Positions 17,977 to 26,671 of a stretch of DNA of 64,000 bases are shown one piece after another. The notes beneath the pieces were generated by a model. That model did not search any database, had not been told where the DNA came from, and saw only the letters and a list, made by a program, of their open reading frames with translations. Position 1 is the first letter of the stretch, and each line of letters begins with the position of its first letter. The translations under genes and the position numbers were made by a program. The DNA comes from Natrinema sp. DC36 (GTDB taxonomy: Archaea > Halobacteriota > Halobacteria > Halobacteriales > Natrialbaceae): the NCBI RefSeq assembly GCF_020405225.1, contig NZ_CP084474.1:186001-250000 (forward strand). Reading direction: 5' to 3'.

Positions 17977-19209
17977 CTACTCGTAGATGTAGACGAGTCC
18001 TCGCTCAGAATACCTGCCTGCGACGATTGTCGTTCCGTTCGTGGCCGCTATCGCGTCGCCGAACTGTTCGGACGTATCGGGCGCTGTGAAATATGTTCCT
18101 CGCGGGTCGTTTGTACTAGACGGCTGATCCAGTTTGTAAACCGCACCGACCGAGTCGCCAAACTGGGCGTACGGTGCGCCGACCAGCAACGTACCGCCAT
18201 CCACCGCGACTGTGTTACCGAAGTACTGATGCGAATCACCATTGGTCGCAGTATACATCTGCTCGCGAGACCATCGTCCATCTGAGAGGTCGAATACGTA
18301 CGTTGTATCATTGATGTAATCGCCGATCAATGCCCTCCCATCGGCCACCGAGACCGACCAGCCGAAATGATCCCTCCCTGTCGCTCCGGAGAGGGTCGTC
18401 CGATGCCTCCAGGTACCGCTCGATCGGCTGAAGACGTGAACGACGCCAGATCTGGCGCGTCGACGCTTCGGCCCTGACTTCGGTGGCGCTCCAACCAGTA
18501 TCGTCTGGCCATCAGTCGCGACTGATCTGACGACCCGTCCGTCTTCTCGATTATCAACGGACAGCGTCTGTCGCTGTCCCCATTCCCCGCTTTCGCGCTC
18601 GAAGACATCTACGAGCCCGTCGCTGTCTGATGTCTGCAGGACGGCCGTATCACCGTCCACCGTCATCGATTCGATGTAGACGCGCTCGGTTAGCTCCGTC
18701 GTCAGTTGCCAGCCGTCACCGTTCGATCGCTCGAACACCGATACGGGGATTCGCGACGTCCCCGAGTAGTTGTACTCGTTGCCGACCAGCAGCGTCGACC
18801 CGCTGGCTGCGATCTGTCCTCCGAAATAGTCGTATTTATGTTTCTGACCAGTCAGCGTCGCTGTCTGCTCCCATCCACTCTCCAATTCATTAAAGACGGC
18901 CACAGTTCCGGCTTTTTTGACGCCATCGGGAGCAGCTTGGGGCACACCGACGAAGACAGTATCGCCCGTCGTAGCGACTACCTGCCCGAAAGACTCCGGT
19001 CGATCGGAGCCGCCGAGTGTGGCTACCGGAGAGCGAGATTTGGAAACCGCGGTGAACGGCTTTGGCGAGACAGTCTTCCAGCTTTCGCCTTCGGATTTAG
19101 GGCTGGTTCCGTTCTCCGAGAACACCTGCAGACAGCCACCTATGCTAGCGAGCGTTCCGCTTGCGAGACATCCCAGGACTGTCCGCCTCGTTTGCCCGTC
19201 TCTCACCAT
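17977..19209 (-). CDS. Tat-exported lipoprotein with FG-GAP beta-propeller
   Basis: 410 residues. The N-terminus RRTVLGCLASGTLASIGGCL carries a twin-arginine motif and a lipobox. The body has about six FG-GAP/integrin-like repeats with the signature FGxxVA....LLVGAP (FGQVVATTGDTVFVGVP; FGGQIAASGSTLLVGNEYNY; FGWSVSVADGRALIGDY; FGNTVAVDGGTLLVGAP; FGDAIAATNGTTIVAG). This predicts a surface-anchored seven-bladed propeller, likely in protein or polysaccharide contacts. No operon partner. The ligand is unknown. Confidence 0.85.
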   Translation of the reverse strand: MVRDGQTRRTVLGCLASGTLASIGGCLQVFSENGTSPKSEGESWKTVSPKPFTAVSKSRSPVATLGGSDRPESFGQVVATTGDTVFVGVPQAAPDGVKKAGTVAVFNELESGWEQTATLTGQKHKYDYFGGQIAASGSTLLVGNEYNYSGTSRIPVSVFERSNGDGWQLTTELTERVYIESMTVDGDTAVLQTSDSDGLVDVFERESGEWGQRQTLSVDNREDGRVVRSVATDGQTILVGAPPKSGPKRRRARSGVVHVFSRSSGTWRHRTTLSGATGRDHFGWSVSVADGRALIGDYINDTTYVFDLSDGRWSREQMYTATNGDSHQYFGNTVAVDGGTLLVGAPYAQFGDSVGAVYKLDQPSSTNDPRGTYFTAPDTSEQFGDAIAATNGTTIVAGRYSERGLVYIYE

Positions 19210-19407
19210 AGTTCTCTTTCGTTGACTAATGCGATATAGCTTTTGTACTGACCGATTCTACAAACTTGCTCCGATCGAAGCAGTGTGCAAGACACATGCT
19301 GTGTATTCAGCCGGCTTTGTCCTCATCACTGACAGCTAATAGAAGAACAGCGGTCAGTCCGTCACCTATCGAACGGCTGTTCCAAGAGGGCAGTTATCGA
19401 GACAATA

Positions 19408-19423
19408 GGATTTCAACAGAGCC
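19408..19423 (-). repeat. Solo ISH-type terminal repeat
   Basis: GGATTTCAACAGAGCC mirrors the terminal repeats of the 50678 and 61999 elements. About 110 bases inward GCTGTGTATTCAGC mirrors GCTGAATACACAGC near the left end of the 50678 element, so this is a longer piece of the same kind of end. No gene or partner end accompanies it. The interval 19210-19515 otherwise holds nothing I can support. Confidence 0.5.
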
Positions 19424-19515
19424 TCCTGATTCTGAATATGAGGCGATCGAATCGTTACGTAGATGTGCGTGTGTATCGCCGACAACCACTTATTTAGTTA
19501 ACACATACTTGTTTT

Positions 19516-19755
19516 ATGAATGACCCGCTCGATGGGGATGACGACGAACCCAGCGCCGATTCAACACATAATTTTATGAATGACTGTTTCGGGTCGGCCT
19601 TCTTCTATGCCGTCATGCTGGCCCTCCTCATGTTTTCTGCGGACCTCGCCACCAACGGAAACACTCTCTCCGCAGGTGCGTGGTGGACTGCGACACTCAC
19701 AATGGGCGGGCTGCTGGTCTGGACGCTTCTGACCGGTGAGAGAACGAGTGCGTAA
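19516..19755 (+). CDS. Small two-helix membrane protein, unknown
   Basis: 79 residues: an acidic N-terminus (MNDPLDGDDDEPSADSTHNF) and two hydrophobic helices (GSAFFYAVMLALLMFSADLA; WWTATLTMGGLLVWTLLTG). No known domain. It lies alone between the propeller lipoprotein and the mobile block. Confidence 0.6.
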   Translation: MNDPLDGDDDEPSADSTHNFMNDCFGSAFFYAVMLALLMFSADLATNGNTLSAGAWWTATLTMGGLLVWTLLTGERTSA

Positions 19756-19893
19756 TACATACGCTCTGCACTGAGAAATACGTCTATCATCTGTAGTGAA
19801 CAGTAGTTTCACGATCATATTGTGTAAATAGGGTTGTTTCACTAGGAACTGTCGTAATTAACGATCTACAGTCGCCAACATGGTATCAGTCTT

Positions 19894-20370
19894 TCACTCT
19901 TTCTCATCATCGTCTTCAAATAGCTCCGGAGGAGCACTTCCTTTGAGAGATTCTTCTACATCGTGTTGTAATTCACCTGGATCATCCACCCAATCCCTGA
20001 ACTCTTCTTTTTGTTTTCCGTATTCTTTCCGAATACCTCGCAGCCGTTCGTGAGTCTGCACAAGGCCTATAGCACGCATTTCCCGCTTAATCTGACTACC
20101 TAACGTAGTCAGCGTATGGACCCGACGAACCTTTCCATCCTGCAGAGTCTGAGCTGGTCGAATTAGCCCTAACCCGTAAGCTTCCGCTCGTCGATCGTTT
20201 AGAACTGCTCGGCTCACATCCAGTTCTTCATCTATCTCATCAAATCGGTATCCGGCGTTGTCGAGCAACGATATGAGTTCAACAGCTCCTGTTCGGGTGA
20301 AGAATTGGGATATTTCAGCGTAGTCTATTTCGTCAAACTGAGGGAGATCCTGCTCGATATCTCTGGGCAT
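19894..20370 (-). CDS. Winged-helix DNA-binding regulator
   Basis: 158 residues. The central part (TRTGAVELISLLDNAGYRFD; ELDVSRAVLNDRRAEAYGLG; VHTLTTLGSQIKREM) has the helix-turn-helix plus wing pattern of haloarchaeal winged-helix regulators, followed by a charged coiled tail. The gene diverges from the transposase at 20639. The 268 bases between them carry repeated GTTCAT/ATGAAC half-sites, so it most likely controls that promoter and its own. Confidence 0.7.
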   Translation of the reverse strand: MPRDIEQDLPQFDEIDYAEISQFFTRTGAVELISLLDNAGYRFDEIDEELDVSRAVLNDRRAEAYGLGLIRPAQTLQDGKVRRVHTLTTLGSQIKREMRAIGLVQTHERLRGIRKEYGKQKEEFRDWVDDPGELQHDVEESLKGSAPPELFEDDDEKE

Positions 20371-20413
20371 TATCTGGTATCAACGCCTACTGAGCTATCT
20401 TCTTTGAACTTCA

Positions 20414-20443
20414 GTTCATTCCATATCTAAATTCACAATGAAC
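20414..20443. promoter_or_regulatory. Operator-like inverted repeat, proximal to the regulator
   Basis: GTTCATT at 20414-20420 and AATGAAC at 20437-20443 face each other across 16 bases. They use the same half-site as the perfect palindrome at 20548-20560. Confidence 0.5.
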
Positions 20444-20547
20444 TCAAATTCACGCTACACTGCGATATATCTCGAATCCCAGTTCGCATGATCTCATTAT
20501 ATGGGTTCAATGAGATGGGTAATCCAGAAGTGATATCCAGAAGTAGA

Positions 20548-20560
20548 GTTCATAATGAAC
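20548..20560. promoter_or_regulatory. Operator palindrome upstream of the transposase
   Basis: GTTCAT-A-ATGAAC is a perfect 13-bp palindrome, 78 bases before the transposase ATG. A looser copy (GGTTCAATGAG) is near 20503. Repeated half-sites on both sides of a divergent promoter fit binding by the adjacent winged-helix protein. Confidence 0.55.
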
Positions 20561-20638
20561 CTATTCACTATCAAGTGATGATCCCAATCTCAGTCACTCA
20601 ATGTAGCAATCTCCATCAGCTTCGGTCTGGGTAGTCAG

Positions 20639-22396
20639 ATGGCCAAAAACAACCGAGACACAAAGTTATCCCAGAAAGCGAGCGAAGTAATTGGAGAGGA
20701 TACAACGTGGGTTGACCTAGCAGATCAGCTGGAAGTTGATTCTTATCGGTATCGGGATGGCTATCCAGAGTGGCATACATCGACGCCGTTCCGCCCCATG
20801 TTTCTATCCTACCTCTGGGCGACGGTTGAGAAGCAGTCACCTACGGGGATTCCAAATCGACTCAAGGAGCAATCTGAACTCGCTCGCGTTTTTGGATTCG
20901 ATCCGAATGATCTTCCCTCTGAAAGTTCGTTCAAGCCGGTTCGACTCGAAGACCGGTTTGAGAATTTGGAACGGGTTGTGAAGAAAGAGGCAGACCAGAT
21001 TCGTACTATTGCGGCTGAACGCGGTGCCCCGATCGGGTTTGACCTCGCATCCAATGAGGAGCAGACCGGCGATGACGAGGAGGCTACGCTCTCAGAACGG
21101 TCCATCGACCGTCTTCTCCGGAAGAAAGGAAAGCAAGTCCTTGACGAGATGAAGACGGTGGCAATTCCATCGATGCAGCTTCCTCGACCGGAGGATGCGA
21201 TATACGACAAAGAAGAGCTACTTGTGTTGGAGGCCATCGCGGCGATCCGCCGTTCGGCAGCTAATGGTGCCGGAAAGGAACTAGGTGATCTCAAAAACCC
21301 TGAGCCAGAGATAGATGATCCGTTCTATGAGGATGGCCCGTCAGGTGAAACGCTGGTAGAGGCCATGAAGCAGATGACGGTCGATGAGATTTCAACAGTG
21401 ATGAATTTTGCGTTACAAAAGACGTACACGCGAGCGAAACCCCGACTCCAAGAGTTTGAAAATGATAATGGATCGCGGTTCGGCGTGCGAGCGAAGATTG
21501 CGCTGGATATCACGTATGTCGGGTACTACGGCGATCGTGATGAGATGGTGTGGGTACAGGGCGCTCCTGCTGACAAAGAGTATGACTGGTGTCACAAATT
21601 CGCTACCGTCGTGATTGTCGGGAAAAACACACACTACGTCGTTGGTGTCTGTCCGCTCGGCAGTACTGAGTACGCTGACACGCATGCATACCCCGGGAAA
21701 GACAATTCATACTATATTGGTGATGTTGCTCGACGACTGCTTTCGATTGCTGAAGGGTACGTCGACATTCGAACGGTGTATGCCGACCGGGAGTTCCACT
21801 CAGCAGATGTAATTCACACACTTGAAGCCAAGAATTTGAAATATGTGATTCCATCGGTGAAAGACCAGCATCGGATCGGTCCCATGTGTGAGCAATACGA
21901 TCAGGTGAAACGTGGATACGATGAACCGGGTGATACGCCGCTGTACGTCAAGGAGGACTTCCCGATTCATGGACCAGTGAAGGGGGAGGTCTCAAACACA
22001 AAGGTCTACACGACTGTTGTGATTCTCCCGCCGGATGAAGACGATGATGCAAACCCGAGAGGATCACCACAACCGTTCCTGACGAATCTCGATGTCAGCG
22101 ATGAAATCGCGTTGGACCGCCGATTGGCGCGCAAGGAAATTGAGCAGTACAGTGACCGTGGGGCGATTGAGAATTCGTACTCATCGATTAAGCAAGCGGC
22201 AGCGTGGACGACATCGAAAGAGATCGAAGTGCGGTGGTTCCACTTTGCGTTTGGGTGTGTGATCTATAATATGTGGCTCTTGGTGGACTTCCTCACCCAG
22301 GATCGTATCGGTGTAATTGAGACGCGGAAGAAACCGCGGATCTCGTTGTCACGATTTCTCAACTGGCTCGATAAGGAGCTGGTCACACTCATTTAA
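20639..22396 (+). CDS. Large DDE transposase
   Basis: 585 residues. The catalytic core is in the C-terminal half: D in ALDITYVGYYGD, D in TVYADREFHSADV and E in DRGAIENSYSSIKQA, a spacing like haloarchaeal IS4-group/ISH3 transposases, which are usually shorter (about 390 residues). The N-terminal 250 residues add an acidic helical region. The promoter is shared with a divergent winged-helix regulator and carries operators. I could not find terminal inverted repeats flanking it. It may be a domesticated or regulated transposase. Confidence 0.75.
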   Translation: MAKNNRDTKLSQKASEVIGEDTTWVDLADQLEVDSYRYRDGYPEWHTSTPFRPMFLSYLWATVEKQSPTGIPNRLKEQSELARVFGFDPNDLPSESSFKPVRLEDRFENLERVVKKEADQIRTIAAERGAPIGFDLASNEEQTGDDEEATLSERSIDRLLRKKGKQVLDEMKTVAIPSMQLPRPEDAIYDKEELLVLEAIAAIRRSAANGAGKELGDLKNPEPEIDDPFYEDGPSGETLVEAMKQMTVDEISTVMNFALQKTYTRAKPRLQEFENDNGSRFGVRAKIALDITYVGYYGDRDEMVWVQGAPADKEYDWCHKFATVVIVGKNTHYVVGVCPLGSTEYADTHAYPGKDNSYYIGDVARRLLSIAEGYVDIRTVYADREFHSADVIHTLEAKNLKYVIPSVKDQHRIGPMCEQYDQVKRGYDEPGDTPLYVKEDFPIHGPVKGEVSNTKVYTTVVILPPDEDDDANPRGSPQPFLTNLDVSDEIALDRRLARKEIEQYSDRGAIENSYSSIKQAAAWTTSKEIEVRWFHFAFGCVIYNMWLLVDFLTQDRIGVIETRKKPRISLSRFLNWLDKELVTLI

Positions 22397-22769
22397 TTTT
22401 CATCCCGAGGGAGCGTCTCCTGAGACCCATCTGTAGCCAGCAGTGCCGATTTTCGACCTGATTGTGTCGGTTTGCAGTACTATCAGATATTTAGCGGGTT
22501 GAATGAGTGGTTTTTACCTGTAGAATGCTGCTTTCGGCGGTGATTCCCGTTTTCTTGTGAACGTTTTGTCCGGCATTCGCAACTCCACGGATGGTGTTTT
22601 GTATATTGCCATACGATTTATGACAGTCTCAAAACACCCCAATTCTCCAGATATCAGTACACTCACAGTCTGTAACCACAATCGAAGCAACACCAACAGT
22701 ACACAGCACATTAGACCAATAATGTACAGTACTATTTTGAGAGTCCGCGCTCTCTACTAAGCCGAGTCG
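22397..22769. other. Non-coding stretch after the transposase
   Basis: 373 bases with no gene I can support. Only very short frames of biased composition occur. It could contain the far end of the transposable element, but no inverted repeat was identified. Confidence 0.4.
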
Positions 22770-23285
22770 ATGGCAAAGAACAATTCTGGGGGTTCAGACG
22801 GGGAAGACGCCACCAAACCCTCCCGACGACAACTGCTGCTATCCGCAGCGGTAGGGGTTCCGGCGACTGGCGGGTTTCTTGGATTCCTGTACCACAAGCA
22901 CCGCACTGACGAGTACGACCCGACAAATTTCTACGTCCAGGTCACGGACGGGAAAGAATATCTGAACAGCATCGATCTGGTCGGGCACGGATTCCCGACT
23001 ACTGGCGAGATCAAACTCAAGTTGACGGTTCGGGATTCCTTCGAGACAGATACGGTGTATCTGGAGATCCACCACGACGACCACGACCCGTTCGTGGACG
23101 TTGCCAGAGATCTCCCCGCAACTAGTGAGAGAGGATACCCGCTGCAACCGAAGTTAGTCGCTGGAGAGTACACCGTTCAGTATTACGACCACAATATCGA
23201 AGAGACGGCTCGGGCCGAAGAGGAAGGCAGCGAAGCTCCTGGGCCGGTCGGTGAATCGGCGTTCACGATCACGCACAATCCATGA
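22770..23285 (+). CDS. Tat-signal exported protein beside an integrase, unknown
   Basis: 171 residues. PSRRQLLLSAAVGVPATGGF is a twin-arginine signal; there is no lipobox. The mature part is a small beta-rich domain (YVQVTDGKEYLNSIDLVGHG; GEYTVQYYDHNIEETA). It overlaps the integrase start by four bases, so both are one operon. No family assigned. The first residues MAKNN resemble the start of the transposase at 20639, probably by chance. Confidence 0.65.
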   Translation: MAKNNSGGSDGEDATKPSRRQLLLSAAVGVPATGGFLGFLYHKHRTDEYDPTNFYVQVTDGKEYLNSIDLVGHGFPTTGEIKLKLTVRDSFETDTVYLEIHHDDHDPFVDVARDLPATSERGYPLQPKLVAGEYTVQYYDHNIEETARAEEEGSEAPGPVGESAFTITHNP

Positions 23286-24391
23286 CCTCAAACCGAAACT
23301 CCGGGGGTTCACCCGCCCAAATCCCCCTCAAAGCCGCGAAAGACGAGTTCCTACGAGAACAGAAGGGAAACTACAGTAGCAACCTCAAATACAACCTCGA
23401 GAAATGGCTCGACGACTGGATTGACAAGCGCGACGAGGAGACGCTGGCCGATGTGACGCCGTTGACGATGCGCCACTACGCGAACTACCTCGAGCGACGG
23501 TCGCGGGGCGACACCGGCATCGCGGAGTCCTCTGCTCGCACGTATTATAACTACGTCTCGGCGTTTCTCTCGTGGGCCGTGAAAGTCGAGAAACTACCAG
23601 AGAACCCGGCGGAGAAAGAGCGAGCGAAAGACCCACTTCCGACCGGTACAACGAGCAGTAGCGAACAACAGTTCTGGGAACCCGAACAACGCCGAACGAT
23701 CACCGACTTCGTCGATGAACGCGCTCGAGCGGCGATCGACAAAGAGGGTACCGGCGCTTTCGAGGAAGTCCGCGACCGGGCACTGGTCTACGTACTCGCC
23801 TACACGGGCGTTCGTGGTGCGGAGGTACTGGCCGATCGGCGCGTCGACCGGCGCAACGGGCTTCGGTGGTCGGACGTCTACCTCGAGAACGGTATGATCG
23901 AAGCCTTCGGAAAGAGCCAGGACCGAGAGGAAGTCGGACTCACCGGTCAGACACTCGAACCGCTGCGACGGCTGCGAACGCTCGTCGATCCGCCCGCCGA
24001 ATCGTGGCCGGTCTTTCCCTCCCGGCACCCGCCGTCATTGTACAAGCGAATCGCCGACGCGGGACACGAGAAACCCGACGGCGACCCCTGGGAATACGTC
24101 CTCGAGACCGGCATCGAACCGCCGTCGATGAGTACCTCCGGCACTCGCACGCTGTTGAAGCGACTCTCGAAAGAGGCGGAGGTGCCGGGGTTGGATCTCG
24201 AGGAGAACGAGTATCTGACCCTCCACGGGGCGCGTCGTGGTGTCGGCGAGACGCTGTATAAGGAACACGGCGCACAGCGAGCACAGCGGACGCTCCGGCA
24301 CGCCGATCCGAAAACGACGAGTGAAATGTACTCGCACATCGAAGCGAGCGAGCTGGGCGAAGACAATACGGCGGTGTTCAACGACGAATGA
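23282..24391 (+). CDS. Tyrosine recombinase / phage-type integrase
   Basis: 369 residues. An N-terminal SAM-like core-binding domain (residues 15-110, with LADVTPLTMRHYANYLERRS) precedes the catalytic domain. The catalytic residues are visible: R in YTGVRGAEVL, H-x-x-R in HGARRGVGETLY, H in TLRHADPKTT and the nucleophile Y in TSEMYSHIE. This is the XerC/integrase family, for integration or resolution of an element. It is coupled to the exported protein upstream and overlaps the small membrane protein gene downstream by four bases. No attachment site (such as a tRNA end) is visible nearby. Confidence 0.9.
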   Translation: MTSNRNSGGSPAQIPLKAAKDEFLREQKGNYSSNLKYNLEKWLDDWIDKRDEETLADVTPLTMRHYANYLERRSRGDTGIAESSARTYYNYVSAFLSWAVKVEKLPENPAEKERAKDPLPTGTTSSSEQQFWEPEQRRTITDFVDERARAAIDKEGTGAFEEVRDRALVYVLAYTGVRGAEVLADRRVDRRNGLRWSDVYLENGMIEAFGKSQDREEVGLTGQTLEPLRRLRTLVDPPAESWPVFPSRHPPSLYKRIADAGHEKPDGDPWEYVLETGIEPPSMSTSGTRTLLKRLSKEAEVPGLDLEENEYLTLHGARRGVGETLYKEHGAQRAQRTLRHADPKTTSEMYSHIEASELGEDNTAVFNDE

Positions 24392-24570
24392 CTCGAGGTG
24401 CACCTAAGGAGGTCAAGCGAAGGATCCTCCGCGGCTTCGTTCTACTAGTTTTTCTCGTGCTCAGTGCCATTGTGACAGGGATTTTAGGAGGCAAGCTCGT
24501 GATGCTCTTGATCGTGTTTACGTTTCTAATGGGTTCGTTCCTGTTAGCCAGACGTGCTTTGGGCCGCTGA
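24388..24570 (+). CDS. Small two-helix membrane protein, third gene of the integrase operon
   Basis: 60 residues: a basic start (MTRGAPKEVKRRILRG) then two hydrophobic segments (FVLLVFLVLSAIVTGILGG; LVMLLIVFTFLMGSFLLA). It overlaps the integrase stop by four bases, so it is translated with it. Its role is unknown. The tight three-gene arrangement suggests a conserved cargo rather than an accident. Confidence 0.6.
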   Translation: MTRGAPKEVKRRILRGFVLLVFLVLSAIVTGILGGKLVMLLIVFTFLMGSFLLARRALGR

Positions 24571-25061
24571 GTATCACACAGCATTGATCCCCTGCAACGG
24601 ACGGCCCAATAGCTATCTGTGGCACTATCTCACATTCACACGATCTGCCCTACTGGTACTCGCGTCCCACTCGAGAACATCTAGGGACAGATCACACAGC
24701 GAACCGACACGGCACACGTCTCTCATAGCGAGTGCCTGCACTGAACCACTGAGAATCCAGGCCCTTGGGACCGCAACATCCCCGGCTGTGGCGAGTACAA
24801 GCGCGAATTTCCCCCGCGCTTGTACGCTCGGCCGCGGCCGTGAGAAGCACGTCATGAGTCTATAACGGCCGCGGCGACGAGGTTCTCTGTGGTGGCAAGG
24901 CGGCCGTGGGCGTAGTAGGTGAGTGTTCCGACAGCGACGGCACGTAGAAGGCGGTTTCGAGGGATTCGTGTCTGCTACTGGGTGCAGTTGTTACGGCCGT
25001 TGAAACAGGCGTGATACTCTCTCCGAAGTTCGACCTCGCTTATATGATCTGCGTCCTCTCA
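24571..25061. other. Non-coding stretch with a strong hairpin
   Basis: 490 bases without a gene I can support. It contains the hairpin at 24795-24825 and, next to it, GC-palindromic sequence (CGGCCGCGGCCG near 24828). A boundary of the integrase element or a replication-related structure is possible; I see no direct repeats that would settle it. Confidence 0.45.
24795..24825. repeat. 11-bp perfect hairpin
   Basis: GTACAAGCGCG at 24795-24805 pairs with CGCGCTTGTAC at 24815-24825 across a nine-base loop. The stem nearly extends by CGAG/CTCG on each side. No T-run follows. It lies 225 bases after the integrase operon. Confidence 0.55.
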
Positions 25062-25214
25062 ATGGCTATGGCAACGGCAACACAGAAAGCGGCCGACATC
25101 TGCGAGAACTGCGGAAAGGCGGTCGCGGTATTCCACTCCGAGGATGGGGCTGTCGTGCCGATTGGATCGCGGGGTGGGTGTGCCTGTGGAAGTTCGAAGT
25201 TTCGACTGTTGTAG
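25062..25214 (+). CDS. Small zinc-ribbon protein, 50 aa
   Basis: MAMATATQKAADICENCGKA then a spacer and CACGSSKFRLL: CxxC and CxC pairs in a 50-residue protein suggest a small zinc finger of the kind haloarchaea encode in number. A TATA-like CTTATATG at 25038-25045 favours a start at 25062 or 25068 over the earlier ATG at 25044. Role unknown. Confidence 0.55.
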   Translation: MAMATATQKAADICENCGKAVAVFHSEDGAVVPIGSRGGCACGSSKFRLL

Positions 25215-25240
25215 GCCTCGTTCCACCGTCTACTGACAGT

Positions 25241-25518
25241 CTACTCCACGTATGTGATCCCGTGCGGTGGTGGGTCGTCTGGTGGATCCTCGTCGACTCG
25301 TTCAAGTGGTGAAAAGCGAATCTCGCCGTCGACGAAATCGAGAATCTCACCTTGAGCATGAACCCGGCCAGCATCGGCGAACAACACGGACTGCCCGGGT
25401 TCGGTCTGTCGTGGTGTTCCCGGACCTCCCAGAAGCAGTAGTCGTGATGGGTGGGAATCTCGTCCTCGAGTTTGTGGGCGACCGTTTCGGGAGTCGGTGA
25501 GATGAGTGCGTCCCTCAT
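25241..25518 (-). pseudogene. Frameshifted small protein gene, unknown
   Basis: The N-terminal frame reads MRDALISPTPETVAHKLEDE and then FWEVREHHDRPNPG. At a GGG run near 25394-25399 the coherent text moves to another frame: QSVLFADAGRVHAQGEILDF, FSPLERVDEDPPDDPPPHG, ending YVE. One extra G would join them into a 92-residue protein. The two parts look like one conserved haloarchaeal protein. Either a real one-base deletion or a homopolymer sequencing error explains the break. Confidence 0.6.
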
Positions 25519-25743
25519 CCTGCCCCTCTATTGTCAGAATGTCGACTGTGGTATATGTTGGATAGCGTTGCGATAATTATCATTGACTTGAGTCCGACAG
25601 CGAGAGTGCCGATTGCGACGAAGACGGTATTACTCGACATGTCCCCGAAGAGATCCCACGCCACTGCTGCCGTGAACGCTGAGGGAATACGCAGAGGAAG
25701 TCGAGTTGGGACGAGTCCGTGTATGTGGTTGGATCAAACTCGT

Positions 25744-26193
25744 TCATACCGATTGAGGGAGTTTGCCCATCGTGGTCGGACAGTCGCCGTGGGTTTGCTC
25801 GATATAATCGTCATCAGCGTTTCTCGAATCGAGTTTCGTGACGGCGTAACCGTTGTATGGATCCGTCGGTGGGAGTGCCGTCAGTGCCACTGTCGGCCGA
25901 TGGTCCTGACTGACAAGTGTGTTGCCCTCGAGTAGCTGGTAGGTACGGACGAAAAACCGGGCGTCAGCTTCGGAGTAGGCGGCTACGCGGAAGTACGCCG
26001 CGTGATAGTCTTCGTGCATCCCGACATCAATTGACGCAGCGAAGTAGACCGTTGCCACCTCATTGAGCGTCTCGTCGTGGAGCATGTCGGGAAACTCGAA
26101 GCAGTCCGAACAAATGTCGTTCCGGGCGAGGTAGTTATCGCGAGTTTCGAACGTCTCGGTACAGTCGGTGCAGGTGTGCTCTGTTCTGATTGG
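25744..26193 (-). CDS. Zinc-finger protein of unknown function
   Basis: 149 residues from the ATG at 26193 (MPIRTEHTCTDCTETFETRD). Two CxxC pairs (CTDC at about residue 9; CSDC at about residue 29) make a compact zinc ribbon. The remaining domain (MLHDETLNEVATVYFAASID; AAYFRVAAYSEADARFFVRT) is not recognised. An upstream extension in the frame is poor in family-like character. Confidence 0.6.
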   Translation of the reverse strand, partial: PIRTEHTCTDCTETFETRDNYLARNDICSDCFEFPDMLHDETLNEVATVYFAASIDVGMHEDYHAAYFRVAAYSEADARFFVRTYQLLEGNTLVSQDHRPTVALTALPPTDPYNGYAVTKLDSRNADDDYIEQTHGDCPTTMGKLPQSV

Positions 26194-26199
26194 CATTGG

Positions 26200-26354
26200 T
26201 GGTCGAGGCGCGGGACTTCTACGTCTGCGGCGTCCCGGGAATGGTCGTCGAGACGAAAGACGAACTCCGCGACATCGGCGCACCCGAGGACCGGATCCAC
26301 AGCGAAGGGTGGGAAGACGACGCGGTCACCGATGAGTCGTCGGTCTCGAAGTGA
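26200..26354 (+). pseudogene. C-terminal fragment of a flavin/ferredoxin reductase
   Basis: VEARDFYVCGVPGMVVETKD, then ELRDIGAPEDRIHSEGWEDD to a TGA at 26352. This is the NAD(P)-binding end of a ferredoxin-NADP reductase-type oxidoreductase with no start or FAD domain. The same C-terminus, with a few differences, ends the decayed gene at 32223-32926. Confidence 0.75.
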
Positions 26355-26491
26355 GCGTTCGAATCATCCCTGTAGTACTCGTCTAGATACTTGCCTAAAA
26401 ACGGACCGAGAAAACGACAGTACCGAGTGTGAACTGCCGGGTGAAGATGTTCGGACAAATGCTTTCTTCGCCGTACGTGCTCGGAGAGAGT

Positions 26492-26671
26492 ATGCTATCG
26501 GTATCGGGCACAATACGCTATCTTCCGTACGGACTCTGTATCCTCGGTATCGTTATCGGTTTCGCGATTCACGGAGCGGAGGGCGGTGTGTTATGGTCCT
26601 TCGTCGGGTACTTCCTCGGAAAGGCAATCCAGAGTACGTTCTGGACGGTCGGGAGGAGTTCACCCTCGTAA
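26492..26671 (+). CDS. Small two-helix membrane protein
   Basis: 59 residues from ATG 26492; an upstream ATG at 26429 is possible. Helices: YGLCILGIVIGFAIHGAEGG and LWSFVGYFLGKAIQSTFWT. The ending FVGYFLGKAIQS closely matches FVGFFVGKAIQS in the gene at 46356-46532, so the two are paralogues. Both lie near redox or respiratory genes. Role unknown. Confidence 0.55.
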   Translation: MLSVSGTIRYLPYGLCILGIVIGFAIHGAEGGVLWSFVGYFLGKAIQSTFWTVGRSSPS

